A stretch of 64,000 nucleotides of DNA from Nitratireductor aestuarii (GCF_014641695.1 NZ_BMIF01000004.1:186001-250000); one strand, 5' to 3'; positions 45,939 to 56,778 are shown, counted from the first letter of the stretch. Notes: generated by a model from the letters alone, not told the origin. Program-made: numbers and translations.

Positions 45939-47162
45939 ATGTTTGCCCAGAGAGCTCGCAAGGCCCTCACAGCATGCAGGCTTTCCCTCGCCGCAATTCT
46001 GATCGCCGTCAGCACAAGCCATGCAATGGCAGACGCAGGATTCCAGCGCTGGATTGCCGAATTCCGCCAGGTAGCACTTCAGAACGGGATCTCCCCAGCC
46101 ACCTATGACCGAGCCTTCCGTGGCGTGACCGCTCCCGATCCGGAAGTTCTCGAAAAAGCGCGCTATCAACCGGAATTTCGTGCGGCACCCTGGGAATATT
46201 TCGACAATCGCGTGAATGAGCTCACCGTCGCCAACGGTCGCCGCATGGCCCAGCAACTGAGGCCGTGGCTCGACCGGATCGAAAGCCAGTTCGGCGTCAG
46301 CCGCTATATCCTGCTCGCGATCTGGTCGATGGAATCGAACTATGGCGAGATCCTCAAGAACGAGAAGGTGATGCGCAGCGTTCCACGCTCGCTGGCCACC
46401 CTTGCCTATGGCGATCCGAAGCGCGCCAAGTTCGCTCGGACACAGCTGCTTGCCGCACTCAAGATCCTGCAGACCGGCGACATCGATGTTGGCCATTTGT
46501 CCGGATCGTGGGCCGGCGCAATGGGGCACACGCAGTTCATCCCGACCAGCTACCAGGCCTATGCCGTGGACATGGATCGAGATGGCCGCCGCGATATCTG
46601 GAACTCGGTGCCCGACGCCCTTGCGACCGCTGCCAACCTTCTCCGGAAGAACGGATGGCGCTCCAGCGAAACCTGGGGTTACGAGGTCGTGCTGCCTGAA
46701 GGCCGCAAGTTCCCGTCCGGCTCCATGCCGCTCAACAAGTGGGCTTCCATCGGCGTCGTCCGTGCTAACGGCAAGCCGTTCCCGCGCGGTGGCGACAATG
46801 CCGAGTTGAAGGTACCGGACGGCCGCGCCGGACCCGCCTTCCTCATGACCAAGAACTTCTTCGTCCTGAAGCGCTACAACAACGCCGACACTTATGCTCT
46901 GGCGGTTGGATTGCTGGCCGATGCGATCGCCGGCCACGGTGGCCTCGTTCGGGACTGGAATCGTCCGTTCGAACGTCTATCCATGACGGAAACGCAGGAA
47001 CTGCAGCAGCGTCTTGGAGCCCTCGGCTATTACAGCGGACCGGTCGACGGGAAGATCGGCAGTGGCTCCCGCGATGCCATCCGGGCTTTCCAGCAGCGGC
47101 TGGGCGTTGCACCGGACGGTCATCCGTCTAAAGATGTCCTGCGCAGACTGAGGGGACAGTAG
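45939..47162 (+). CDS. MltB-type lytic murein transglycosylase
   Basis: This 407-residue exported enzyme cleaves glycan strands of peptidoglycan to 1,6-anhydro products. The start MFAQRARKAL at 45939 has GGAGG five bases upstream and begins a signal peptide (ending HAMADAG, about residue 33). The SLT_2 domain (~37-325) carries the catalytic glutamate in LLAIWSMESNYG and the AMGHTQFIPTSYQAYAVDMDRDGRRD segment. A peptidoglycan-binding_1 domain closes the chain (LQQRLGALGYYSGPVDGKIGSGSRDAIRAFQQ). The next gene begins ten bases later. Confidence 0.94.
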   Translation: MFAQRARKALTACRLSLAAILIAVSTSHAMADAGFQRWIAEFRQVALQNGISPATYDRAFRGVTAPDPEVLEKARYQPEFRAAPWEYFDNRVNELTVANGRRMAQQLRPWLDRIESQFGVSRYILLAIWSMESNYGEILKNEKVMRSVPRSLATLAYGDPKRAKFARTQLLAALKILQTGDIDVGHLSGSWAGAMGHTQFIPTSYQAYAVDMDRDGRRDIWNSVPDALATAANLLRKNGWRSSETWGYEVVLPEGRKFPSGSMPLNKWASIGVVRANGKPFPRGGDNAELKVPDGRAGPAFLMTKNFFVLKRYNNADTYALAVGLLADAIAGHGGLVRDWNRPFERLSMTETQELQQRLGALGYYSGPVDGKIGSGSRDAIRAFQQRLGVAPDGHPSKDVLRRLRGQ

Positions 47163-47171
47163 GAACGTGCA

Positions 47172-48392
47172 ATGGCCACAACGCACCGCCTGAACGGATC
47201 ATCTTTGCAGAAGACCATGGCGGTTGTGGCCGTTGCCCTATGCCTCACCCCCGTAGCAGCTGACTTTACGCCTGCTTCCGCCCAGGAAGTCATCCGCCGC
47301 CAGAACTTCTTTGAACGCCTGTTCGGGCGGCGGACTCCTCCCCCGGCTGTGGTGGAACCGCAACGGGTTCCACGGCAGCAGAGACGGGCACCACGCAAGA
47401 GGCAGCAATCGCAGCAGCCAAGCCGAGCCGGCAGGCAGCAGGCTGCTCCCGCTCCCGCACCAAGTCCTGCGGTCGAGAAGCTCCCCAATGCGAAAACCGT
47501 GCTCGTGGTTGGCGACTTTCTCGCCGGCGGTGTGGCTGGAGGACTTTCGGCTGCCTATGAAATGTCGCCTGGCACCCGCGTCGAAGACCGCAGCAACGGG
47601 TCTTCCGGTTTCGTCCGCAACGATTATTACGACTGGAACGGGTCGATCACACCCATCATTGCCGAGGTCGACCCTGCCGCCATCGTCGTGATGATCGGCT
47701 CCAACGACCGCCAGCAGATTTCCGTCCATGGCGAGACGCTCCGCCCGCAGACCGAACAGTGGACGGAGGAATACACGAAGCGCGTGACGGAATTCGCGGA
47801 AACGCTCAAGAAGAGCAACAAGCCCTTCCTCTGGGTGGGGCTGCCGCCCTTCAAATCGCCGGCGATGACGTCCGACATGCTCGCTTTCAACGACATCCAG
47901 AAGACCGCCGTAGAGGCCGCTGGTGGTACGTTCATCGACATCTGGGATGGTTTTGTAGACGAGAACGGCGCCTTTACCTCCACCGGGCCGGACATGAACG
48001 GTCAACCGGTGCGCCTTCGTTCGAGCGACGGAATCAACCTGACGCGGGAAGCCCGGCGCAAGATCGCGTTTTATCTCGAAAAGCCACTGAACCAGATCCT
48101 GGGTCCCGCCGCTTTGCCGTCCGTCACGCCCGAGACGGTCGCGTTGCCTGGCAGCGTGCTGCCGCAGATCGAACCGGAGCCTGCGCCGAAGGATCTGACG
48201 CGGACGGGGCCGATCTCTCTGTCCGGTCCTTCCTTGAACTCCAGCGGCATGCTTCTAGGCAACCAGCAACAGACGGTGCCATCTGCAGCGTCCAATCTGT
48301 TCAAACCGCAGCCAGGACGCGCGGATTATCGCCTGCAGGCCAAACCGAAAAAGGAAGAGGCCGGCAGCAAGGATGCTCCGGCCTCTGAATAG
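47172..48392 (+). CDS. DUF459 SGNH-hydrolase-like exported protein
   Basis: This 406-residue protein has a signal peptide (ending PASAQEV) and an Arg/Gln/Pro-rich linker (~55-100). A SGNH/GDSL-like domain follows: VLVVGDFLAGGVAGGL (block I), MIGSNDRQQI (block III) and SSDGINLTREARRKIAFY (block V, with Asp-x-x-x). Block I reads GDF rather than the usual GDS. The nucleophile serine of block I is therefore not in the standard place; activity may be absent or the Ser may lie elsewhere. It follows the transglycosylase by ten bases, so it probably acts on the envelope. Confidence 0.8.
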   Translation: MATTHRLNGSSLQKTMAVVAVALCLTPVAADFTPASAQEVIRRQNFFERLFGRRTPPPAVVEPQRVPRQQRRAPRKRQQSQQPSRAGRQQAAPAPAPSPAVEKLPNAKTVLVVGDFLAGGVAGGLSAAYEMSPGTRVEDRSNGSSGFVRNDYYDWNGSITPIIAEVDPAAIVVMIGSNDRQQISVHGETLRPQTEQWTEEYTKRVTEFAETLKKSNKPFLWVGLPPFKSPAMTSDMLAFNDIQKTAVEAAGGTFIDIWDGFVDENGAFTSTGPDMNGQPVRLRSSDGINLTREARRKIAFYLEKPLNQILGPAALPSVTPETVALPGSVLPQIEPEPAPKDLTRTGPISLSGPSLNSSGMLLGNQQQTVPSAASNLFKPQPGRADYRLQAKPKKEEAGSKDAPASE

Positions 48393-48410
48393 TTTCCGTC
48401 GTACGGCTGA

Positions 48411-49865
48411 TTAACGCGGCAGCACGGTGCTGCCCATCAGGTACTCGTCGATCGCACGAGCGGCCTGGCGGCCTTCGCGGATTGCCCAGACAACCAGCGA
48501 CTGACCACGGCGCACGTCACCGGCTGCGAAGAGCTTGTCGACGTTCGTCCGATAGTCGAGATCGTTGGCCACGACGTTGGTCGAGTTGCGGCGGTCAACG
48601 GTGATGTTGAGCTTGCCTTCCAGCTCGGACAGAACGCCCGTCGGGGTCGGTCCGGCAAAGCCGATCGCGATGAAGGCGAGATCAGCCTTGATTGTGAACT
48701 CCGTGCCGGCGATCGGCTTGCGGCTCTCGTCAACCTGGCAGCACTTCACGCCGGTCAGCTTGCCGTTTTCGCCTACGAACTCAAGGGTCGCAACCTGGAA
48801 CTCGCGCTGTGCGCCTTCGGCCTGGCTGGATGACGTACGCATCTTGGTAGCCCAGTAAGGCCACACGGTGAGCTTGTCTTCCTTCTCCGGCGGACGCGGA
48901 CGGATGTCGAGCTGCGTAACGCGAACCGCACCCTGGCGGAACGCGGTGCCGACACAGTCAGAGGCTGTGTCACCGCCACCCACAACCACAACGTGCTGGC
49001 CTGCAGCCGAAAGCGGCTCGGACGCCCAGGCGACCGAATCGATGTTCTCGCCACCATTGCGGCGGTTCTGCTGAACCAGGTAAGGCATCGCGTCGAAAAC
49101 ACCATGCAGCTCTACGCCCGGAATGCCCGCGGGGCGGGGCTTCTCGGAGCCGCCGCAGTAGAGCACAGCGTCGTACTCAACCAGAAGCTCTTCAACCGGC
49201 TTGTCGATGCCGACGTTCACGCCACAATGGAACGTAACGCCCTCGCCTTCCAGCTGGGCAACGCGGCGGTCGACGTGGATCTTTTCGATCTTGAAGTCCG
49301 GGATGCCGTAGCGCATCAGGCCACCCGGCCTGCTCTCACGCTCGTAGACATGAACCTCGTGGCCGGTACGGGCGAGCTGCTGGGCAGCCGCCATGCCGGA
49401 CGGGCCGGAGCCGATGATCGCAATGCGCTTGTCCGTCTTCACGGGAGCGGGAACCGGCTTCATGTAGCCAAGCTCCCAGGCCTTGTCGCCGATCGCCTGC
49501 TCAATGCTCTTGATCGTGACAGGCATGTCTTCCAGGTTCAGCGTGCAAGCCTCTTCGCATGGAGCCGGGCAGATGCGGCCGGTCCATTCCGGGAAGTTGT
49601 TGGTCGTGTGCAGGTTGCGGATCGCCTCTTCCCAGTCACCCTGGTAGACCAGATCGTTCCAGTCCGGGATCTGGTTGTGAACCGGGCAACCGGTCGGGCC
49701 ATGGCAGAAGGGGATGCCGCAGTCCATGCAGCGTGCCGCCTGCTTGGTGACTTCCTGCTCCGACATCGGCAGGACGAATTCGCGGAAATGCCTGATGCGG
49801 TCCGCTGCCGGCTGGTACTTGTTCTCCTGCCGGTCGATCTCGAGAAAACCTGTTACCTTACCCAT
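48411..49865 (-). CDS. gltD: glutamate synthase (NADPH) small subunit
   Basis: This 484-residue beta subunit supplies electrons from NADPH to the large subunit for glutamate formation from glutamine and 2-oxoglutarate. The N-terminal cysteine clusters for 4Fe-4S are visible as CMDCGIPFCHGPTGCP and CPAPCEEAC (residues ~46-112). The FAD-binding fold starts IAIIGSGPSGMAAAQQL (~150), and the NADPH fold is VVVVGGGDTASDC (~290). It follows gltB by 126 bases in the same direction, with two hairpins between. Confidence 0.96.
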   Translation of the reverse strand: MGKVTGFLEIDRQENKYQPAADRIRHFREFVLPMSEQEVTKQAARCMDCGIPFCHGPTGCPVHNQIPDWNDLVYQGDWEEAIRNLHTTNNFPEWTGRICPAPCEEACTLNLEDMPVTIKSIEQAIGDKAWELGYMKPVPAPVKTDKRIAIIGSGPSGMAAAQQLARTGHEVHVYERESRPGGLMRYGIPDFKIEKIHVDRRVAQLEGEGVTFHCGVNVGIDKPVEELLVEYDAVLYCGGSEKPRPAGIPGVELHGVFDAMPYLVQQNRRNGGENIDSVAWASEPLSAAGQHVVVVGGGDTASDCVGTAFRQGAVRVTQLDIRPRPPEKEDKLTVWPYWATKMRTSSSQAEGAQREFQVATLEFVGENGKLTGVKCCQVDESRKPIAGTEFTIKADLAFIAIGFAGPTPTGVLSELEGKLNITVDRRNSTNVVANDLDYRTNVDKLFAAGDVRRGQSLVVWAIREGRQAARAIDEYLMGSTVLPR

Positions 49866-49907
49866 ATCCGTTCCTCGCTCCCCTGAGCCTTAAGGCCGGG
49901 GCACCTT

Positions 49908-49976
49908 CGGAGTTCGTGTGGTGAACTCCGGGGGAAAATCTCGCTTCGATGAGGGGCCGTCTTTTTTTTACGGCCC
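49908..49976 (-). promoter_or_regulatory. two hairpins between gltB and gltD
   Basis: Between gltB and gltD, GGGCCGT pairs with ACGGCCC around an eight-base T/A loop (49954-49976). CGGAGTTC pairs with GAACTCCG around GTGTGGT (49908-49930). Neither has a clear T-run on the minus strand. They may cut read-through so that gltD is made at a lower level, or stabilise the gltB end. Confidence 0.5.
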
Positions 49977-49991
49977 GGATTTACATCAGCT

Positions 49992-52900
49992 TCAGGCGGC
50001 TTTGCCTGCCTGACGGTTGCGTTCCATCTCTTCGAGCGCGCGGCGGTATTCAACCGGCATCACCTTGCGGAACTTTGCCCGGTACTCAGGCCAGTTGTCC
50101 AGGATGGTACGAGCCCGCTCGGATCCGGTGAACCGGTAGTGGTTCGAGATCAGGTGAGCCAACCGCTCCTCGTCGTGGCGGGTCATGTCACCGGACACGT
50201 CCACCCGACCCATGTGGGCAAGGTCGCCGCCATGGTGGTGCAGTTTCTCGAGGATGTCATCCTCTTCCGGAACAGGTTCCAGGTCGACCATGGCCATGTT
50301 GCAGCGCTTGGCGAAATCGCCTTCCTCGTCGAGCACGTAAGCCACGCCGCCGGACATGCCTGCCGCGAAGTTGCGGCCGGTCTTGCCGAGGATCACCACG
50401 AGGCCGCCGGTCATGTATTCGCAACCGTGGTCGCCCACGCCTTCAACAACCGCGACGGCACCGGAGTTACGGACGGCGAAGCGCTCGCCTGCAACACCGC
50501 GGAAGTAGCACTCACCCTCGATCGCACCGTAGAGAACGGTATTGCCAACGATGATCGACTCTTCCGGCACAACCTTCGAGTTCTCCGGCGGACGGATGAC
50601 GATGCGGCCACCGGACAGACCTTTGCCGACGTAGTCGTTGCCGTCGCCCTGCAGCTCGAAGGACACGCCGCGGGCCAGGAAGGCGCCGAAGGACTGGCCA
50701 GCCGTGCCGGTGAACTTCACCTGGATGGTGTCGTCCGGCAGACCCTTGTGGCCGAAGCGCTTGGCAACTTCACCGGACAGCATCGCACCAGCCGAACGGT
50801 CGGTGTTGTGGATGTCGATATCGATCGTCACCGGCTCCTTGTTCTCCAGAGCGGGCTGTGCGGCTGCAATCAACTTGCGATCCAGCACATCCACGATCGG
50901 ATGCTCCTGGCGCTCGGTCCAGCGGATCTCATTCGGCTGCGCCTCCGGCTTGTAGAAGACGCGCTCGAAGTCGAGGCCGCGAGCCTTCCAGTGCTCGATC
51001 AGCGTGCGCTTCTCGAGCAGGTCGGACTGGCCGATGATCTCGTCTATGTTGCGGTAGCCCATCTCTGCCAGGATCTGGCGCACTTCTTCCGCAACGTAGA
51101 AGAAGTAGTTGATGACGTGCTCCGGCGTACCCTTGAAGCGCTTGCGCAGAACCGGATCCTGCGTTGCCACACCAACCGGGCAGGTGTTCAGATGGCACTT
51201 GCGCATCATGATACAGCCAGCCGCGATCAGCGGAGCGGTCGAGAAGCCGAACTCATCGGCACCGAGCAGCGCGCCGATGACGACGTCGCGGCCCGTACGC
51301 AGACCACCGTCGACCTGCAGCGCGATGCGGCTGCGCAGACCGTTGAGCACCAGCGTCTGGTGGGTTTCGGCAAGACCGATTTCCCACGGGCTGCCGGCAT
51401 GCTTCAGCGAAGTGAGCGGAGACGCACCCGTGCCGCCATCATAACCGGAGATGGTGATGTGGTCGGCGCGCGCCTTCGCAACACCGGCTGCAACCGTGCC
51501 GACGCCCACTTCAGCCACCAGCTTGACGGAGACGTCTGCTGCCGGATTGACGTTCTTCAGGTCGTAGATCAGCTGAGCCAGATCTTCGATCGAGTAGATG
51601 TCGTGGTGCGGGGGCGGCGAGATGAGGCCAACGCCCGGCGTTGAGTGACGGGTCTTGGCGATGGTCGCATCAACCTTGTGACCCGGGAGCTGACCGCCTT
51701 CGCCGGGCTTCGCGCCCTGAGCGACCTTGATCTGCATCATGTCGGAGTTGACGAGGTATTCCGCCGTCACGCCGAAGCGTCCGCTCGCCACCTGCTTGAT
51801 GGCAGAACGCTCCGGGTTCGGAGAACCGTCGCGCAGCGGCAGGAAGCGATCCGGCTCCTCACCGCCCTCGCCCGTGTTCGACTTGCCGCCGATCGCGTTC
51901 ATGGCGCGGGCGAGCGTCGTGTGGGCCTCGCGGCTGATCGAGCCGAAGGACATCGCACCGGTGGAGAAGCGCTTCACGATTTCGGAAGCGGGCTCCACTT
52001 CGTCGATCGGAACGGGCTTGCGGCCGGTCTCTTCGGCAAGCTTGATGCTGAAGAGGCTGCGGATCGTCTTCTGCTTCGCGCTCTCGCCGTCGACGAGGCT
52101 CGAGAACTCCTTGAAGGTCGACCAGGACTTGCGGCGCACCGCATGCTGCAGCGTTGCCACGGCATCCGGGGTCCACGCATGGTCTTCACCGCGCTGGCGG
52201 TACTGGTAGTCACCACCGACTTCGAGGGAGGACTTCAGAAGCGGATCATTTCCGAACGCGCGGGTGTGACGCTCGACGGTCTCGCGGGCGATTTCCTCGA
52301 GGCCCACGCCTTCGATGCTGGTCGCCGTGCCGGTGAAGTACTTCTCGACGAAGTCAGAGCGCAGGCCAACCGCGTCGAAGATCTGCGCGCCGCAGTAGGA
52401 CTGGTAGGTCGAGATGCCCATCTTGGACATGACCTTGAGGATGCCCTTGCCAATCGACTTGATGTAGCGGGTGACAACCTCTTCCGCGCTGACTTCAGCC
52501 GGGAATGCGCCCTTGCGGTGCATGTCGGTGAGCGTGTCAAAGGCGAGGTATGGGTTGATCGCTTCGGCGCCGTAGCCGGCAAGGCAGCAGAAATGATGCA
52601 CTTCGCGGGGCTCGCCGGATTCAACCACCAGACCAACCGAGGTACGCAGGCCCTTGCGGATCAGGTGATGGTGAACGGCAGCCGTCGCCAGCAGGGTCGG
52701 AATGTCGATGCGGTCCGGTCCGATCTGACGGTCGGACAGGATGATGATGTTGTAACCACCAGCAACAGCCGCCTCGGCGCGATCACAGATGCGCTCGATC
52801 GCAGCTTCCATACCCTCGGCGCCTTCGTTGGCCGAGTATGTGATGTCGATGGTCTTGGTGTCGAAGCGCTCTTCAGTGTGGCCGATCGAACGGATCTTTT

Positions 52901-54710
52901 CCAGATCCGCGTTGGTCAGGATCGGCTGACGCACCTCAAGACGCTTGCGGCGGGACGTGCCGACGAGGTCGAAGATGTTGGGGCGCGGGCCGATGAACGA
53001 CACGAGGCTCATCACCAGCTCTTCGCGGATCGGATCGATCGGCGGGTTGGTGACCTGCGCGAAGTTCTGCTTGAAGTAGTGGTAGAGGATCTTCGGCTTG
53101 TCCGACATGGCCGCGATCGGCGTGTCGGTACCCATGGAGCCAACGGCTTCCTGGCCGGTGGTCGCCATCGGCGCCATCAGGATCTTCAGGTCTTCCTGGC
53201 TGTAGCCGAATGCCTGCTGGCGATCGAGCAACGACACGTCCCTGCGCAGATCGCGAGCCTCAACCGGCTTCAGTTCCTCGAGGATCAGCTGGGTGTTCTC
53301 CAGCCACTTCTTGTAAGGGTGCTTCTTCGCGATGCCAGACTTCACCTCTTCGTCAGAGATGATGCGGCCCTGCTCCAGGTCGATGAGCAGCATGCGGCCC
53401 GGCTGGAGACGCCACTTCTTGACGATCTTCTCTTCCGGAACGGAGAAAGCGCCGGCTTCCGAAGCCAGAATGACGCGGTCGTCATCGGTGACGACGTAGC
53501 GGGCCGGACGCAGGCCGTTACGGTCGAGCGTCGCGCCGATCTGGCGACCATCGGTGAAGGCAACGGCAGCAGGACCATCCCACGGTTCCATGAGCGCGGC
53601 GTGGTACTCATAGAAGGCCTTGCGGTCGTCATCCATGAGCTTGTTGCCGGCCCAGGCTTCCGGGATCAGCATCATCATCGCATGAGCGAGGCTGTAGCCG
53701 CCCTGGTAGAGGAACTCGAGCGCGTTGTCGAAGCAGGCGGTGTCGGACTGGCCTTCGTAGGAGATCGGCCAGAGCTTGGAGATGTCCGTGCCGAACAGCT
53801 CGGAGTCGACCGATGCCTGGCGGGCAGCCATCCAGTTGACGTTGCCGCGCAGCGTGTTGATCTCACCGTTGTGCGCAACCATGCGGTACGGGTGCGCCAG
53901 CTTCCACGACGGGAAGGTGTTGGTGGAGAAGCGCTGGTGGACGAGGATCAGCGCGGACTCGATGCGCGGATCTCGCAGGTCCTTGTAGTAGGAGCCGACC
54001 TGGTAGGCGAGGAACATGCCCTTGTAGACGATCGTCCGCGAGGACATGGACACGCAGTAGGCGCCCACATCACGGTTGCCGTGATGCGAGTAGAGACGAC
54101 CGGAGATCACCTTTCGCAGGATATAGAGGCTACGCTCATATTCCTCGTCGCTCAGGCCTTCCGGACGGTTGAAGAAAATCTGCTGATGATAAGGCTCGGA
54201 GGCCGCAATGTCGGGAGCCTTGGACAGCGAGGAATTGTCGACCGGAACATCGCGGATGCCGAGGACGGTAAAGCCCTCCGACTGGCTCGCGTCCTGGATG
54301 ACCTGCAGTACGAACTCGCGGTCTTCCTCAGCCTTGGGCATGAAGAAGTGAGCCACTGCATACTGGCCGACCGCGGGCAGCTCGACGCCGAGCTTTGCCA
54401 TTTCCTCGCGATAAAGGCGGTCCGGAATCTGGATCATGACGCCAGCGCCGTCACCCATGAGCGGGTCGGCACCGACAGCACCACGGTGCGTCAGGTTCTC
54501 GAGCATCGCCAGGCCGTCCTGGACGATCTGGAAGCTCTTGACGTTCTTCATCTGCGCAATGAAGCCGACGCCGCAGGCATCTCGCTCATTTCGCGGATCA
54601 TAAAGGCCTTGAGGATCCGGGAGCCCCCGGGTCACCGAGGTGCGTTTGAGGACGGCGGCCTGCGAGCTGGCAGCGGGCACAATTCCTGCAGAAAGTCTCT
54701 GCTCCGTCAT
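49992..54710 (-). CDS. gltB: glutamate synthase (NADPH) large subunit
   Basis: This 1572-residue alpha subunit makes glutamate from glutamine and 2-oxoglutarate. It starts MTEQRLSAG at 54710 after GGAG; the frame is open 28 codons further. A 45-residue propeptide precedes Cys46 in ERDACGVGF, the nucleophile of the class II amidotransferase domain (46-~430). A central domain, the FMN-binding synthase domain ([24 protein letters not shown], ~1000-1020) and the 3Fe-4S cysteines in [15 protein letters not shown] follow. A GXGXG-type beta-helix ends the chain. Length is typical. It is transcribed with gltD downstream and is divergent from threonine aldolase. Confidence 0.97.
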   Translation of the reverse strand: MTEQRLSAGIVPAASSQAAVLKRTSVTRGLPDPQGLYDPRNERDACGVGFIAQMKNVKSFQIVQDGLAMLENLTHRGAVGADPLMGDGAGVMIQIPDRLYREEMAKLGVELPAVGQYAVAHFFMPKAEEDREFVLQVIQDASQSEGFTVLGIRDVPVDNSSLSKAPDIAASEPYHQQIFFNRPEGLSDEEYERSLYILRKVISGRLYSHHGNRDVGAYCVSMSSRTIVYKGMFLAYQVGSYYKDLRDPRIESALILVHQRFSTNTFPSWKLAHPYRMVAHNGEINTLRGNVNWMAARQASVDSELFGTDISKLWPISYEGQSDTACFDNALEFLYQGGYSLAHAMMMLIPEAWAGNKLMDDDRKAFYEYHAALMEPWDGPAAVAFTDGRQIGATLDRNGLRPARYVVTDDDRVILASEAGAFSVPEEKIVKKWRLQPGRMLLIDLEQGRIISDEEVKSGIAKKHPYKKWLENTQLILEELKPVEARDLRRDVSLLDRQQAFGYSQEDLKILMAPMATTGQEAVGSMGTDTPIAAMSDKPKILYHYFKQNFAQVTNPPIDPIREELVMSLVSFIGPRPNIFDLVGTSRRKRLEVRQPILTNADLEKIRSIGHTEERFDTKTIDITYSANEGAEGMEAAIERICDRAEAAVAGGYNIIILSDRQIGPDRIDIPTLLATAAVHHHLIRKGLRTSVGLVVESGEPREVHHFCCLAGYGAEAINPYLAFDTLTDMHRKGAFPAEVSAEEVVTRYIKSIGKGILKVMSKMGISTYQSYCGAQIFDAVGLRSDFVEKYFTGTATSIEGVGLEEIARETVERHTRAFGNDPLLKSSLEVGGDYQYRQRGEDHAWTPDAVATLQHAVRRKSWSTFKEFSSLVDGESAKQKTIRSLFSIKLAEETGRKPVPIDEVEPASEIVKRFSTGAMSFGSISREAHTTLARAMNAIGGKSNTGEGGEEPDRFLPLRDGSPNPERSAIKQVASGRFGVTAEYLVNSDMMQIKVAQGAKPGEGGQLPGHKVDATIAKTRHSTPGVGLISPPPHHDIYSIEDLAQLIYDLKNVNPAADVSVKLVAEVGVGTVAAGVAKARADHITISGYDGGTGASPLTSLKHAGSPWEIGLAETHQTLVLNGLRSRIALQVDGGLRTGRDVVIGALLGADEFGFSTAPLIAAGCIMMRKCHLNTCPVGVATQDPVLRKRFKGTPEHVINYFFYVAEEVRQILAEMGYRNIDEIIGQSDLLEKRTLIEHWKARGLDFERVFYKPEAQPNEIRWTERQEHPIVDVLDRKLIAAAQPALENKEPVTIDIDIHNTDRSAGAMLSGEVAKRFGHKGLPDDTIQVKFTGTAGQSFGAFLARGVSFELQGDGNDYVGKGLSGGRIVIRPPENSKVVPEESIIVGNTVLYGAIEGECYFRGVAGERFAVRNSGAVAVVEGVGDHGCEYMTGGLVVILGKTGRNFAAGMSGGVAYVLDEEGDFAKRCNMAMVDLEPVPEEDDILEKLHHHGGDLAHMGRVDVSGDMTRHDEERLAHLISNHYRFTGSERARTILDNWPEYRAKFRKVMPVEYRRALEEMERNRQAGKAA

Positions 54711-55194
54711 CTTTACACTCCACGTTTTGGCCCCATTATTTTCAGGGGTCAGGTCACCTTCCCGGAGAACTGTCTGTTCGGTCCGGCCTTTCAAGTGGTC
54801 TCATTTCACTAGATGCGAAAGAGCCCGTAACCACACAGATGGTACTGCTCTTTCTGAGGCCGCGCATTAGAGGAATTCTCATGCGCCACCCGACCCATGC
54901 ATTCTGGGTTGCATGAGTCGCAAACAGCGTTTGCCAACCATATCCGCGCGCAGCGGAAAATAAGACAGCAGTGCTGTCCTATTTGCGGCATCTTTGACAG
55001 AATTTTTCCGGCTGCACAAGTCGGTAGTTCAAAAAAATACAGAAGCTCCCGCAACAAAATTACCGGCCCTCATCACGAAGTGTAACTTTCATGCGCGAAC
55101 CATGTGTTACCCAGACCGAAAGCTGCTCGCGTCGAAACAGCTTGCATCCTAATCCCCAGCGAGCAAATTGAGGCACCACCAAAGAGGACTGCCA
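54711..55194. promoter_or_regulatory. divergent region between gltB and threonine aldolase
   Basis: These 484 bases hold no gene with protein-like composition. The one clear element is GACAGCA-G-TGCTGTC, a perfect 15-base palindrome at 54964-54978, in the middle of an AT-rich stretch. On the minus strand it is followed by TTATTTT, so it may also act as a terminator. The promoters of both genes must lie here but are not obvious. Confidence 0.4.
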
Positions 55195-56241
55195 ATGAAC
55201 TTCTCATCAGACAACTGGGCAGGTGCCCACCCGGCAATTTGCGAGGCACTGACAGCGCATGCAGGCGGTTTCGCAACTGCCTATGGCGCAAGTGCGCTCG
55301 ATCACCAGGTGGAACAGCGCTTCAGCGAGATCTTCGAGCGCGAGGTCGCCGTCTTCTTCGTCGCGACCGGTACTGCCGCCAACTCGCTTTCGATGGCGCT
55401 GCTCAACCGTCCGGGCGGCGTTATCCTGGCCCACACCAAAGCTCACATGATCGAGGATGAAGGCGGCGCGGTGGAGTTCCTGACCGCCGGCGCCCGTCTC
55501 CACGGCGTGGAAGGCCCCATGGGCCGCATGGATCCGGACAATCTGGAACGCGCGATCAGGCTCTTCCCGGCGGAGTTCATCCACCATGGACAGCCGATGG
55601 CTGTTTCGATCACCCAGTCGACGGAGATCGGAACGGTCTATTCGCTTGAGGAGATCGAAAGGATTTCCGCTATCGCCAAGGCGCATGACCTGCCGTTGCA
55701 TATGGACGGCGCGCGGTTTGCCAACGCGCTTGTGTCGCTCAACACGACGCCTGCGGAAATGACCTGGAAGCGCGGTGTGGACATCGTCTCGTTCGGCGGC
55801 ACGAAGAACGGTTGCTGGTGCGCCGAAGCGATTGTCGTCATGGATCCGGCCAAAGCGCGCGACATGCCATATATAAGGAAGCGATCCGCACACCTGTTTT
55901 CCAAGTCGCGCTTCATCGCCGCGCAGTTTGACGCCTATCTGCGGGACGACCTGTGGCTGAACACCGCCCGCCACTCCAATGCCATGGCTCAGGAACTGGC
56001 GCACGTGTTCCGCGTCTCCGAGAACGCGCGCCTCGGATGGTCGCCGGACGCGAACGAGGTGTTCCCGATCATCCGCAAGGATGTTGCGGCGAAGCTCGAA
56101 AAGGCCGGCGTGAACTTCTATTCCTGGAACCCTCCGGCAGACCTTACGCTCGAGCCCGATGAGGAGCTTTACCGGTTTGTGACCTCCTTCGCGACAAGGG
56201 AAGAAGACATCACCACCATCCGCCAGCTGCTGGACAAGTAA
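55195..56241 (+). CDS. ltaE: low-specificity L-threonine aldolase
   Basis: This 348-residue PLP enzyme splits threonine to glycine and acetaldehyde. The fold-I pattern is present: FSSDNWAGAHPAICEAL at the start, FVATGTAANSLS, HTKAHMIEDEGGAVEF, LHMDGARFANAL (PLP-contact aspartate, about residue 178) and the Schiff-base lysine in VSFGGTKNGCWCAEA. The start at 55195 follows AGAGGACTGCC; the ATG at 55168 has no ribosome site. It ends at a convergent hairpin shared with the Hsp20 gene. Confidence 0.93.
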   Translation: MNFSSDNWAGAHPAICEALTAHAGGFATAYGASALDHQVEQRFSEIFEREVAVFFVATGTAANSLSMALLNRPGGVILAHTKAHMIEDEGGAVEFLTAGARLHGVEGPMGRMDPDNLERAIRLFPAEFIHHGQPMAVSITQSTEIGTVYSLEEIERISAIAKAHDLPLHMDGARFANALVSLNTTPAEMTWKRGVDIVSFGGTKNGCWCAEAIVVMDPAKARDMPYIRKRSAHLFSKSRFIAAQFDAYLRDDLWLNTARHSNAMAQELAHVFRVSENARLGWSPDANEVFPIIRKDVAAKLEKAGVNFYSWNPPADLTLEPDEELYRFVTSFATREEDITTIRQLLDK

Positions 56242-56256
56242 CATCCACAAATGCAA

Positions 56257-56280
56257 ATGGCGGCGCAAAAGCGCCGCCAT
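56257..56280. terminator. 10-bp hairpin between threonine aldolase and hsp20
   Basis: ATGGCGGCGC and GCGCCGCCAT form a perfect 10-bp stem with an AAAA loop, in the 66-base gap between convergent genes. No T-run follows, but the symmetry suits both directions. Confidence 0.7.
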
Positions 56281-56307
56281 CCACTCAGTACTCTGGCTAT
56301 CCGTCGG

Positions 56308-56778
56308 TTAGTTGACCGTGGTCGCCTCAATCTGCTTGGTGCCGCTGCCGGCACGGGTAATCTCGATGCGGCGGGGCTTCTGATCCTCCGGCACGTTGCG
56401 CACCAGATCGATGTGAAGCAGACCGTCCTTAAGCGTCGCGCCCTTTACTTCGACATGGTCGGCAAGCTGGAAGCGTCGCTCGAAGCTGCGCGAAGCGATG
56501 CCGCGATAGAGGATCTCGGCGCTGTCATCGCTTTCCTGTTCCTCAGACTTGCTGCCCTTGATCGAAAGCTGGTTGCGGTGGGCCTCGATCGAAATGTCGT
56601 CTTCAGAGAAGCCGGCGACGGCCATCGAGATACGATAGGCGTCCTCACCGGTACGCTCTATATTGTAGGGCGGATATGACTGGGTGGTCTCCAACGAGGT
56701 TCGACCGTCCAGCAACGAGAAGAGCCGGTCAAAACCTACCGTGGACCTGTAGAGAGGTGAAAAATCAACAGAACGCAT
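56308..56778 (-). CDS. Hsp20/alpha-crystallin small heat-shock protein
   Basis: This 156-residue chaperone resembles rhizobial IbpA-type proteins. An N-terminal arm starts MRSVDFSPLYRSTVGFDRLF. The alpha-crystallin domain spans ~37-130 (YPPYNIERTGEDAYRISMAVAGFSEDDISIE ... SRSFERRFQLADHVEVKGATLKDGLLHIDL), and the C-terminal arm carries RRIEI. It holds unfolded proteins in a refoldable state. The start at 56778 follows AAAGGAG, with a ROSE-like leader upstream. It is convergent with threonine aldolase. Confidence 0.94.
   Translation of the reverse strand: MRSVDFSPLYRSTVGFDRLFSLLDGRTSLETTQSYPPYNIERTGEDAYRISMAVAGFSEDDISIEAHRNQLSIKGSKSEEQESDDSAEILYRGIASRSFERRFQLADHVEVKGATLKDGLLHIDLVRNVPEDQKPRRIEITRAGSGTKQIEATTVN

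Noticed and set aside
45771..46937. Extension of galU by 389 codons
   Set aside because: This part is antisense to the MltB-type transglycosylase; galU has its own ribosome site and a family-typical start at 45770.
51645..54812. 1055-codon open frame on the plus strand
   Set aside because: It is the mirror of gltB, which is fully supported by conserved motifs; the plus product is rich in Arg, Val and Asp with no domain.
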